Shown here: positions 37,967 through 44,989 of the stretch, in pieces
Layout: each line of letters starts with the position of its first letter
Position numbering within the stretch: the stretch's first letter is position 1
DNA from: Anaerolineales bacterium
GTDB taxonomy: Bacteria; Chloroflexota; Anaerolineae; Anaerolineales; UBA6663
Length of the DNA stretch: 48,193 nt
NCBI GenBank assembly: GCA_020845955.1
Contig: JADLEU010000056.1
Location: 1-48,193 of the forward strand
Direction: 5' to 3'
Position numbers and translations under genes: made by a program
The notes under the pieces: generated by a model
The model's input: only the letters and a program-made list of their open reading frames with translations
Told to the model about the DNA's origin: nothing
Databases searched by the model: none

Positions 37967-39298
37967 CTAACCTGGGAATAGCTGGGCGCTTAAGCTGGGC
38001 ACGTGCTCGACCACCATGGCCGACGACAGCGAGCTGGACCGCGCGATTTCTGAATACAAGCGTGCGGATGGCCGCGGCGTACGTATCTGGGTGTCGGTAT
38101 CCAGGGCGTAGAGGCCAAAGCGATGTGACCAGCCGCGCTCCCACTCGAAATTGTCGGCCAGGGTCCAGTGGAAATAGCCGCGCACATCCCAATTGAAATT
38201 GACTGCCTTCCACAACTCGCGCAGGTGAGTCACCAGGAAACGGCGCCTGAGGTCGTCGGCCGCATCGCCGATGCCGTTCTCGGTCACGTAGATGGGCAGG
38301 CCATAACGCTGGGCCCATTTGAGGGCCAAGAAAAAGCCCGACGGATAGGAAGCGTAGAAGCCAGCCTCGTCAAGCTCCGCGCCACGCGGAGGGCTGCGCC
38401 GGCCGAACAACTCCATGGGATTGCTGAGGTCAAAGCGCACGACGTCGGTCGTGTAATACTGGATCCCAACGTAGTCCTGCGTGCCCTTGAACTCGGGCAG
38501 GCTCAGGGCCGGCGCCAATATCCGCCGCAGCCGGCCCGCTGCCAGCGCATCGCTGAAGAGCGCGCTGAAATACGCGAACTGCGCCCGCGCCGCCCATTCG
38601 TCGGGGGCAAAACCGGGATGGGCCGGAAGCGTGGGGCGGACGCTTATCGGCAGGCCGACCAGGGCCAGCGGCTGGAGGGCATGGATCGCGTGGTAAGCGG
38701 CGGCGTGCGCACGAACGAGGTTGGCGGCCACGCGCTGCGCCAGACGCAGGTCTTTCTTTTGGGGCGGCCAAAGTCCCATGACCCAGCCGTAAACCATGAA
38801 TGCGTTCGGCTCGTTGATGGTACACCATAGGCTGACGTGCTCGCCCAGCGCGGAAGCCACCTTGCGAGCATAGCGCTCGAAGAGCGCCACAACTTCGCCA
38901 GTCTCCCAGGCCTGCCGCTCGGCCAGCCAGCGCGGGCTGGCGAAATGGTGCAGGGTCACCATGGGCGTGAGGGCGCGAGCGCGCAAACCAACAACCATTT
39001 GCCGATAATGGTCGAGCGCCGCCTCATCCCAGCGCGCCGGCGAAGGCTCCACCCGGCTCCACTCGACGGATAGGCGCAGTGCGTTGTGACCGTCAGCCGC
39101 CGCGCGATCGAAGTCCTCGCGCCAGCGCCCGGCCCACCACTCGCAGGCCCGTCCAGAGCGCTGGCCGCCCAGCACGGCCCCCGGCCGCTGCTCCCAGGCC
39201 CAGAAATCGGCGTTCTCGCTGTCGCCTTCCGTCTGGTAGCCGGAAGCGGCCGTGCCCCACAAGAAGGATTTGGGAAAGTGATGAGCGGCTTCGGCCAT
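37967..39298 (-). CDS. GH1 family beta-glucosidase/galactosidase
   Basis: 443 residues, normal GH1 length. It hydrolyses beta-glycosidic bonds with retention. The start KSFLWGTAASGYQTEGD is the GH1 N-terminal signature, the acid/base Glu is in LWCTINEPNAFMVYG (about 163), and the nucleophile Glu in YVTENGIGD (about 346). NALRLSVEWSRVEPSP and GYFHWTLADNFEWERGWSHRFGLY are further marks. No signal peptide, so it probably acts on imported disaccharides. It starts 6 bases after the GNAT gene on the same strand with no Shine-Dalgarno, so its translation is likely coupled. Confidence 0.94.
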   Translation of the reverse strand: MAEAAHHFPKSFLWGTAASGYQTEGDSENADFWAWEQRPGAVLGGQRSGRACEWWAGRWREDFDRAAADGHNALRLSVEWSRVEPSPARWDEAALDHYRQMVVGLRARALTPMVTLHHFASPRWLAERQAWETGEVVALFERYARKVASALGEHVSLWCTINEPNAFMVYGWVMGLWPPQKKDLRLAQRVAANLVRAHAAAYHAIHALQPLALVGLPISVRPTLPAHPGFAPDEWAARAQFAYFSALFSDALAAGRLRRILAPALSLPEFKGTQDYVGIQYYTTDVVRFDLSNPMELFGRRSPPRGAELDEAGFYASYPSGFFLALKWAQRYGLPIYVTENGIGDAADDLRRRFLVTHLRELWKAVNFNWDVRGYFHWTLADNFEWERGWSHRFGLYALDTDTQIRTPRPSARLYSEIARSSSLSSAMVVEHVPSLSAQLFPG

Positions 39299-39304
39299 AT
39301 GCGC

Positions 39305-40039
39305 TTATTTCGTCCGGAGCGCCTGGCCCACGTACTCGCGATGGCCCGTGTCCACAAAGCCGACGGCCTCGGCCAGCCGGATCGAGTACTCGTTGTTTTC
39401 CGAGACGACGTACAGCGGCGTGCGGCCGGTCTTAAGGATCATCCCCACCAGCGCGCGCACCACCGACTTGCCCCAGCCCCGGCCGCGGACTGCCGGGTCG
39501 GTGTAGACATACAGCTCGGCAAAGCGGGGCGACTGCCAGTTGAGGCCGGCGACGGCGCCAGCGCGCTCGCCCGAACGGATTTCGCAGCGCGGCAAGCCAT
39601 CGGGCGCCGTGCTGGTCACGAGCAGGACGTTAATTTCAGGCTGGTAGCGCTGAGGATCGTAGCGATAGATACGGTGCAGCTCAGCGTCGGAAACTGACAG
39701 GTACTTGTTGACCCACTGGGCCTGCGCCTCCGGCACGGTCAGATACACCGGCCGGCCGGGGATCAGTCCCTCGGCGAGCAAAGCTTGGGCGGCTGCCTGG
39801 CTCGGAACGCGCAAGGTGACCAGCGGCCGAAACAGATCCATGCCGGTGCGCGCGCGCACGAGAAAACCGTCCGCTCGCAGCGGCCGATCAGCCATAAGCG
39901 GCGGATAGACGAACAACTCGGTGCGGGCGACGGAATGATGGAGGGCGTAGTAGACGGCCAGCGCATCGGCCGGTGAGCGCTCGTCCAGCAGCGGGCGTAC
40001 GGCGGACCGCAACTGATCAAGAGAAGCACGCGGCAGCAT
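39305..40039 (-). CDS. GNAT family N-acetyltransferase
   Basis: 244 residues. The C-terminal half carries a GNAT core: AELYVYTDPAVRGRGWGKSVVR holds the acetyl-CoA pyrophosphate loop (R/Q-x-x-G-x-G/A as RGRGWG), followed by TPLYVVSENNEYSIRLAEAVGF. The N-terminal half (about 1-120) is a separate domain with no name I can give. Substrate unknown. The ATG at 40039 has no Shine-Dalgarno, but an extended -10 (TGCTAAAAT) lies exactly 6 bases upstream, predicting a leaderless mRNA. Upstream of the GH1 gene in a two-gene unit. Confidence 0.82.
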   Translation of the reverse strand: MLPRASLDQLRSAVRPLLDERSPADALAVYYALHHSVARTELFVYPPLMADRPLRADGFLVRARTGMDLFRPLVTLRVPSQAAAQALLAEGLIPGRPVYLTVPEAQAQWVNKYLSVSDAELHRIYRYDPQRYQPEINVLLVTSTAPDGLPRCEIRSGERAGAVAGLNWQSPRFAELYVYTDPAVRGRGWGKSVVRALVGMILKTGRTPLYVVSENNEYSIRLAEAVGFVDTGHREYVGQALRTK

Positions 40040-40045
40040 GGGCGC

Positions 40046-40054
40046 ATTTTAGCA
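40046..40054 (-). promoter_or_regulatory. Extended -10 element, 6 bases before the GNAT start
   Basis: The minus strand reads TGC-TAAAAT then GCGCCC then ATG. Predicted +1 is the A of ATG. Confidence 0.5.
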
Positions 40055-40127
40055 TATGGCCCGGGCCAAACGGGCCGGCTGGCAAGTCGGCGCTGGATCG
40101 GTTGGTGGAGCAGCGTGACCGCGGCGG

Positions 40128-41435
40128 TCAGGTGGGCTGCGCCGCGGCGGCCGAGGTCCGCCGCCGCGCAAACAATGCGAACGCCGCCAGGCGCAGCACC
40201 GCACTGGCCAGCAGGGCGCCCCCCAGCCCGATATAGTCGGCGAGCAGCGTGCCGGCCAGCGGCGCTGCAATGGCCGAGAGGTACTGCAGGCCCTGCGCAA
40301 ACGACACGAACACTGCCGTCTGCGCCGCAGGAACGGTCTTCATGAGCTCGTCAAAAAACACCAGGTCCAGCCCCGCCTGGAAGATCCCGGCGAAAGCTGC
40401 CAGGACGACCATGACGGTGACACGCCCTGTGCTGGCCACCAGAGCCGGGTAAAGCGATAGCCCCAGCGTCGCCCACAGCAATACCAGGCGCGAGCCGCGG
40501 GTCCGCGATATGCCGGTCCACAAACGGTAGCCGACGACCAACGTGAAGGTCTGGGCCGTGTTGATCAGGCCAATGGCAGCCTCGCTGGCTTGCGCTTCGC
40601 GCACCAGATAGAGCGGGAAGATGGGTGCCGCCAGGGCGACTCCCAAGAGAAAGACAAAGCGTTTAGCCGTAAACGACACAAAGGCGGGCTGCTGCCGGAC
40701 GCGCGCGATGGCATCCTGCAGCCGCGCGCCGGGCGGGCGGCGCGGGCCGGCCGGCGGCGCCACGTTTTCGGGCAGCTCGATGTGGCTGGAAAAGTAGAGT
40801 GAAATCAGCCCGCCCGCGCTCAGCAAGATGAAGATAACCTGATAGTTGGTTGGAAAGGGCAGCCACACCAGCACCTGACCCACGCTGACGACCGTGACCG
40901 CGGTGGTCAGGCCCAGGACCGACCAGCGCCGGCTCATCAACTCGTAACGCCCTTTGGGCCCAGCCACCCCGTTCATGACGACCGAGAAGGCCACGTTGAC
41001 CATCACTTGCGGCACGGTGGCCGCGGCCCAAATCGCCAGGACGACCAACACGGCCAGTTCGGGCGGCACGAACAGTGTACCCAACCCGGTGAGGGCATAG
41101 GCCATGATCGCCAGAAAGCGCGCGCGGGCAAACCAGGTCGCGATGCGGCGTTGGCGCTCCAGGAACTGCCCGACCGCAATGGCCAGCACCAATCCGGTGA
41201 CGGCCGGCATAGCGGTCAGCAGCCCGACCTGCAAGTTGGAGGCCCCCAGGCGAGCCAGAAACACCGGCAGGAACGGGGCCGCGGCGCTGGCCAGGCCGAT
41301 CCCGATACCGTCGATCTGCACGTTTATGAAATTGCGGCGTTGCTGCGGCGAGGCGTCAGCCGGCGCGGCCGACCAGCGCAGCCAGGACGGGAGTGCCGGC
41401 CAGTGGAAGCGAGGCATGAGGCGGGCAGGCGCCAA
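40128..41435 (-). CDS. MFS-family transporter
   Basis: 435 residues with about 12 hydrophobic segments (for example FLPVFLARLGASNLQVGLLT, LAVLVVLAIWAAATVPQVMV, FILLSAGGLISLYF, VTVMVVLAAFAGIFQAGLDL). A short cytoplasmic N-terminus (WSAAPADASPQQRRNFINVQ) precedes the first helix and a cytoplasmic loop (PPAGPRRPPGARLQDAIARV) divides the two halves, as expected for a major facilitator. Substrate cannot be told. The start is a TTG at 41435 just after AAAGGG, or an ATG at 41417 lacking a Shine-Dalgarno; both give nearly the same protein. It lies after two DarA-like genes on the same strand. Confidence 0.82.
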   Translation of the reverse strand: MAPARLMPRFHWPALPSWLRWSAAPADASPQQRRNFINVQIDGIGIGLASAAAPFLPVFLARLGASNLQVGLLTAMPAVTGLVLAIAVGQFLERQRRIATWFARARFLAIMAYALTGLGTLFVPPELAVLVVLAIWAAATVPQVMVNVAFSVVMNGVAGPKGRYELMSRRWSVLGLTTAVTVVSVGQVLVWLPFPTNYQVIFILLSAGGLISLYFSSHIELPENVAPPAGPRRPPGARLQDAIARVRQQPAFVSFTAKRFVFLLGVALAAPIFPLYLVREAQASEAAIGLINTAQTFTLVVGYRLWTGISRTRGSRLVLLWATLGLSLYPALVASTGRVTVMVVLAAFAGIFQAGLDLVFFDELMKTVPAAQTAVFVSFAQGLQYLSAIAAPLAGTLLADYIGLGGALLASAVLRLAAFALFARRRTSAAAAQPT

Positions 41436-41455
41436 CGCCCTTTCTGGCGCCGCAG

Positions 41456-41719
41456 CTAGATTTGCTCAAAGAGCGGAGAGTCGACGACAAAGACCGTAGC
41501 GCGGTTCTGGCCTGCGTCGGGCGGCGCGCAGGCGTCGCGCATCACATCGAGCACGGGCTGCACCTGGTCCGGCTCCAAGCCGATCAGCAGTGTCACGTTG
41601 CCGCGGCGCAGGAAACCCCCGGTGCTGGCCACGCGCGTCACGCGGTAGTCGCGGGAGATCAAGGCATCAATGACCTGCCGGTCGTCGGTGTCACGCACGA
41701 TTGCAATCATCAGCTTCAT
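41456..41719 (-). CDS. Cyclic-di-AMP receptor, DarA/PstA-like (DUF970)
   Basis: 87 residues, a PII-like fold. KLMIAIVRDTDDRQVIDALI then RVTRVASTGGFLRRGNVTLL matches the c-di-AMP-binding PstA/DarA family ('KLIiAIVqd.Da..l...L....f.vTkLaStGGFLr.GNTTlliG'). The glycine-rich TGGFLRRGN segment lines the nucleotide site in that family. It starts 7 bases after the paralogous gene upstream. Effects of these receptors are mostly unknown; it suggests the organism uses c-di-AMP. Confidence 0.9.
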   Translation of the reverse strand: MKLMIAIVRDTDDRQVIDALISRDYRVTRVASTGGFLRRGNVTLLIGLEPDQVQPVLDVMRDACAPPDAGQNRATVFVVDSPLFEQI

Positions 41720-41726
41720 GGGGCCA

Positions 41727-42071
41727 CTAGAGTTGCTCGAAACGCTCTACGCCGACAGCAAAAACCACCGCCCCGCCCACTTCTGCCTCGATGATGGTAG
41801 CATGGAACAGTGAGGCCGAGCCCTCCAGGTGAGCGGGGATGTAGCGGCGCTGTCGCCGGCAGCACTCGCGAATATGGCGCAACAGCTGCGCCTGGCGCGT
41901 GCGGTCAAACCCCACCAGGAAGAACACCTGGGTCTCCTGGAGTAACCCGCCCGAACTGTCGATTTCCGTGATCTGGAAGCCGTCCTGGGTCAGGCGCTGG
42001 CTGAGATTAGCCGCCTGGTCGCCCATGACGGCAATAAGGAAAAGCTGGTCAATCGGTGCCTGCGTGCTCAC
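41727..42071 (-). CDS. Second DarA-like PII-fold protein
   Basis: 114 residues from the GTG at 42071. IDQLFLIAVMGDQAANLSQR, then TEIDSSGGLLQETQVFFLVG, follows the same pattern as the c-di-AMP receptor next to it, but the loop SSGGLLQETQ replaces TGGFLRRGN and the C-terminus is about 25 residues longer. It may bind a different ligand or have lost binding. A GTG at 42110 is in frame but lies before the +1 predicted from the consensus promoter, so the later GTG is preferred; no close Shine-Dalgarno is visible for it. Confidence 0.7.
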   Translation of the reverse strand: MSTQAPIDQLFLIAVMGDQAANLSQRLTQDGFQITEIDSSGGLLQETQVFFLVGFDRTRQAQLLRHIRECCRRQRRYIPAHLEGSASLFHATIIEAEVGGAVVFAVGVERFEQL

Positions 42072-42110
42072 TGGAGATTGGTCGACGGGCCTCCCGCGCG
42101 CGATAGGCAC

Positions 42111-42139
42111 AGCTTAGTGCGGCTGGCGGTGAATGTCAA
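42111..42139 (-). promoter_or_regulatory. Near-consensus promoter of the DarA-like/MFS operon
   Basis: The minus strand reads TTGACA (42134-42139), 17-base spacer, TAAGCT (42111-42116). Predicted start near 42104. Confidence 0.7.
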
Positions 42140-42165
42140 ATTAGGCCAGCCGCCCGCCGGGGAAG

Positions 42166-42239
42166 TGCCCCTAGAGGGACTCGAACCCCCACTCTTGCGC
42201 TTAGAAGGCGCCTGCTTTGTCCACTTAAGCTATAGGGGC
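42166..42239 (-). tRNA. tRNA-Arg (anticodon TCT)
   Basis: Acceptor GCCCCTA/TAGGGGC, D-arm GCTT/AAGC, anticodon loop CTTCTAA between GGCGC and GCGCA (the outermost pair is mismatched), T-arm GGGGG/CCCTC, discriminator A at 42166. Reads AGA/AGG. CCA not encoded. Confidence 0.94.
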
Positions 42240-42251
42240 CTGGCGCTTGAG

Positions 42252-42257
42252 ATTATA
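42252..42257 (-). promoter_or_regulatory. -10 element of tRNA-Arg(TCT)
   Basis: Perfect TATAAT on the minus strand, 12 bases before the tRNA 5' end. No convincing -35. Confidence 0.45.
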
Positions 42258-42263
42258 CCCGAC

Positions 42264-42515
42264 TCAACCGCCAACCACAGGCGGAAAAAGCCCCACCTGG
42301 TCCCCGTCGTGGAGGACAGCATCCAGCGCGGCGGCCTGGTTGTTGACGAAGGCGCTCCTGACCAGCTCGGCGGGCGCCCCGAGGGTAGTGGCCAGTTGCC
42401 GGGCCAGGTCCAGCACGCTAGCCCCCGGCGCCAACTCGACTTCCAGGGGCGCCGAGCGGTTGGGGCCAGGATGGTGCTTGCGGAGCAGGGCGTAAAGCCT
42501 GACGAAAACGTGCAC
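42264..42515 (-). CDS. MoaD/ThiS-like ubiquitin-fold sulfur carrier
   Basis: 83 residues. HVFVRLYALLRKHHPGPNRS, then LEVELAPGASVLDLARQLAT, and a C-terminal DGDQVGLFPPVVGG ending in Gly-Gly: the beta-grasp fold and tail needed for adenylation and thiocarboxylate formation. Likely a molybdopterin synthase small subunit or a related sulfur carrier; no moaE or E1-like gene is adjacent. The GTG at 42515 was chosen because the fold starts there and the upstream gene ends 2 bases earlier. Confidence 0.82.
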   Translation of the reverse strand: MHVFVRLYALLRKHHPGPNRSAPLEVELAPGASVLDLARQLATTLGAPAELVRSAFVNNQAAALDAVLHDGDQVGLFPPVVGG

Positions 42516-42517
42516 GA

Positions 42518-42961
42518 TCAGTAGACCGGGCGCAGCCCTTTGTAAACGCGGGCGCCGCTGAGGGTGCGCAGGATCATATTGGCCTGGCCGGGCCGGCCAA
42601 TGCGGTCCGCCAACTCTTCGGGCGAGAGGGGCTGGTTGCCGTTGGCGATAAACACCCGGAAGACCGCGTCGACCAGCGAGGTATGCGCGGTAATGAACTC
42701 CGGCAGCTGCGAACAATGCATGCGCAGCGTGTGCTGGATGCCATCTTCCTTGCGCACCTCGGCCGTCTCGGGGTCGACCACGTCGATCACCTCGCCGGCA
42801 TGCTCGGCCAGGGCGGCCTGGTGCTCGGGGCAGAGGTGACTCGTCAAATAAACACGGAATTCGCGGCTCTCGCGCTCCCACCAGTCGAAGTCGATATGGA
42901 ACTTGGTCTTGAGCGTTGGCTTGATCAGCCGGTTCGCCGTCGGCGAGGGGGATAGAGTCAC
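42518..42961 (-). CDS. Conserved hypothetical protein
   Basis: 147 residues from the GTG at 42961. Central FHIDFDWWERESREFRVYLT and SHLCPEHQ, then an acidic middle (IDVVDPETAEVRKEDGIQHT) and a C-terminal helix-turn-helix-like part (SPEELADRIGRPGQANMILR). The Cys and His residues (SHLCPEHQ, RMHCSQ) might bind metal. I recognise it as a conserved partner of the next gene in Chloroflexota-type genomes but know no function. It starts 4 bases after the next larger gene and is followed 2 bases later by the MoaD-like gene. Confidence 0.6.
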   Translation of the reverse strand: MTLSPSPTANRLIKPTLKTKFHIDFDWWERESREFRVYLTSHLCPEHQAALAEHAGEVIDVVDPETAEVRKEDGIQHTLRMHCSQLPEFITAHTSLVDAVFRVFIANGNQPLSPEELADRIGRPGQANMILRTLSGARVYKGLRPVY

Positions 42962-42965
42962 GGCG

Positions 42966-44546
42966 CTATTCCGTCCACTGGGCCTGGTCGAAACGCCAAT
43001 AGGCGTCGCCGACCAGCGCATAGTAAGGTTGCGACATCAGCTCGGCAAAGACCGGGCCGGGAGGGCTGCGCCGGGCGGCGTTGACTGCCGCATACAGCGT
43101 CTTGGCATGTACCGCGCTTTGCGGGTTGAGTTTGGCCAGCTCGCGGAAGACGTCGGCCACCAGGCGCGCGAACGGGATGGACTGGCTCTTGAGCCAGACC
43201 TCGTCGAACACCGATTGGCTCCCGGCGGCGACCATCATCAAATCGTCGTACTCGACCCCGATCAACTGTTTCTGCATCGAGAAAGCCAGCCGGCCATCTG
43301 GACCGGCGGCCGCCGTGCGCACCCATTCGCGCGCCGGGCGCCGGCGCAGTGCCTGCACGGCGACCTCGCCGGGCTGCCCCCCGCGCTGGACGACCAGGTG
43401 ACCGCCCGCCGGCATGTCATACTTGTGGTACCACTCATGCAAGCCAAACACATAGCCGCCGGCACGAACAACCCAGCCGGGGAACTGCTCGCCCGTATCG
43501 ACGTCGACGAACATGAAGCGAATACGCGGCGACTCGTAGGCGGTGGGAAACAGCGGCAGCAGGCGCGGCGATAGCGGCAGCGTGCCCACCCACCGATGCG
43601 GGAAGGTGAGCGTAACCTTGACCTCCTGGGCCGGCTCAAGCCCTGGGGGTGTCAGAGAGAACTCGTCGTCCAGCTCGGCCACCAGGGCGCGCAGCGTCGG
43701 GTTCAGGCCGCTAAGATCAGCCGGCGGCGCACTGTTTTCCAGACGCCGTGGCGGATGCAGGACCTCCGGCGGCTCCAGGCGGCGCAAATACCAGAGCACC
43801 TGGCCGGCAGGGCCGACTTCGTCGAAGCGCTGGTCCTCCTGGAGAGAATAGTGGAGCGAGAACGCCTGCAGCCGGGGGTTGATATTGGTCGGCAGACCGG
43901 CGTCCTTGAGAAGGACGTCGGTGGGCAGCGGCCCGCCCCCCGCCACGTCGAGCACGGCTTCCGCCAGGTTAAGGTTGCCAATGTTGACCGTGGCCAGCAG
44001 CGCCCGAGGAAACCAACGCCCTGCAAGCCGAGCAATATCGGGGTTAGCGCTCAGGCGCGCTTCCAGTTGTTTGGTAATCGCCTCGCCGTACTGCTCAAAC
44101 AGAGCCTCGGGAGGCAGCACCTCGCCCATCGTGCCCTCGGCCAACTCCTGGTTCAGCTTGTGATTGAGCAGACCCGACGCAAACTCGCGCATTGGGCGGC
44201 CTTCGCCAAAATCGACCTGGACGACGTTCAAGGAGTTGTAGGTGGGATTTTTGCCGGGCCGCAGGCCAATCACGGTGCCGACGGCGTAGTCAAGGGCCGG
44301 GAACACGAGTTGCTGGCCCGGGGTGAAGGCATCTTTGGGGCGATAGAGGGTGGTTCCCCGCTCGCGCTGCTTGGCCGCCTGGGCCTCGCGCTCGACCCGC
44401 CGTTCGATAATGGCCAATGCCATCTCGCCCGTGCTGAGCGGGGTCTCTTCTTCCAAAAGCAGGTTGTAAAGGTAATCGAGGTCGCTTTCCTCGATCTCGA
44501 AGGCCTCACCCCAGTAGGCCGCAGTCTGTGTTTCGCGATCAGTCAC
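42966..44546 (-). CDS. Large conserved hypothetical protein
   Basis: 526 residues, probably cytoplasmic. The N-terminal EESDLDYLYNLLLEEETPLS followed by TGEMALAIIERRVE looks like a winged-helix-type module (the family often shows a similar 'D.d.LyNlLLE.etPl...elA' opening). Next comes a beta-barrel-like part with FTPGQQLVFPALDYAVGTVI and VVQVDFGEGRPMREFAS, then several long segments without known motifs, including WVVRAGGYVFGLHEWYHKYD. The GTG start has GAGG 9 bases upstream. First gene of a three-gene unit ending with the MoaD-like carrier. Function unknown. Confidence 0.65.
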   Translation of the reverse strand: MTDRETQTAAYWGEAFEIEESDLDYLYNLLLEEETPLSTGEMALAIIERRVEREAQAAKQRERGTTLYRPKDAFTPGQQLVFPALDYAVGTVIGLRPGKNPTYNSLNVVQVDFGEGRPMREFASGLLNHKLNQELAEGTMGEVLPPEALFEQYGEAITKQLEARLSANPDIARLAGRWFPRALLATVNIGNLNLAEAVLDVAGGGPLPTDVLLKDAGLPTNINPRLQAFSLHYSLQEDQRFDEVGPAGQVLWYLRRLEPPEVLHPPRRLENSAPPADLSGLNPTLRALVAELDDEFSLTPPGLEPAQEVKVTLTFPHRWVGTLPLSPRLLPLFPTAYESPRIRFMFVDVDTGEQFPGWVVRAGGYVFGLHEWYHKYDMPAGGHLVVQRGGQPGEVAVQALRRRPAREWVRTAAAGPDGRLAFSMQKQLIGVEYDDLMMVAAGSQSVFDEVWLKSQSIPFARLVADVFRELAKLNPQSAVHAKTLYAAVNAARRSPPGPVFAELMSQPYYALVGDAYWRFDQAQWTE

Positions 44547-44624
44547 TTAGAGACCTCGACTCATCTTTGGAAATCCGGTGACGGTGCCGACCACCACCGC
44601 TGTTCGCCTTCCACCTCAGGCTAA

Positions 44625-44653
44625 TTGGATGAATGACGGGTAGGTATTATACT
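44625..44653 (+). promoter_or_regulatory. Promoter of the DUF2007 gene
   Basis: TTGGAT (44625-44630), 17-base spacer, TATACT (44648-44653). The predicted +1 is the A of an ATG at 44660, 6 bases on. Confidence 0.6.
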
Positions 44654-44663
44654 CGGGGCATGA

Positions 44664-44678
44664 CCGGTTGTAAACCGG
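44664..44678 (+). promoter_or_regulatory. Palindrome just after the DUF2007 transcription start
   Basis: CCGGTT-GTA-AACCGG, directly downstream of the predicted +1. Could be a repressor operator or a 5' hairpin. Confidence 0.35.
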
Positions 44679-44698
44679 CCAACGTGAGGCAAGGTGCT

Positions 44699-44989
44699 AT
44701 GTCGGGCAAGCTGGTGGTTGTGTTCACCACCGCCGGCGGCGGGACCGCCGCGATCATCAAAACCATGCTCGAAGCCGCCGGCATTCCGGCCGTTACCTCG
44801 CAAGAGGGGGCTGGGACCGCTTACGGCCTGACTGTCGGGGCCTTGGGCACGGTCGATATCCTGGTTCCGGAATCGCGAGCGGCCCAAGCCAAGGCGCTGT
44901 TGGCAGCCATGGAGCGCGGAGACCTTAGCGAAGGCGGGTTCGGCCCGGCATTCGACGGCCCGCCGCCCACGAAAACGCCGGCCGGCTAA
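44699..44989 (+). CDS. DUF2007 family small protein
   Basis: 96 residues from the ATG at 44699. SGKLVVVFTTAGGGTAAIIK followed by TMLEAAGIPAVTSQEGAGTA and TVDILVPESRAAQAKALLAA matches the DUF2007 'putative signal transducing protein' fold. The tail is Pro/Gly-rich and probably disordered. Two starts are possible: 44699, which opens at the conserved strand with GAGG/AAGG upstream, or an in-frame ATG at 44660, which sits at the predicted transcription start and would add 13 residues. Convergent with the M23 gene, overlapping 3-4 bases at the stops. No function known. Confidence 0.72.
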   Translation: MSGKLVVVFTTAGGGTAAIIKTMLEAAGIPAVTSQEGAGTAYGLTVGALGTVDILVPESRAAQAKALLAAMERGDLSEGGFGPAFDGPPPTKTPAG

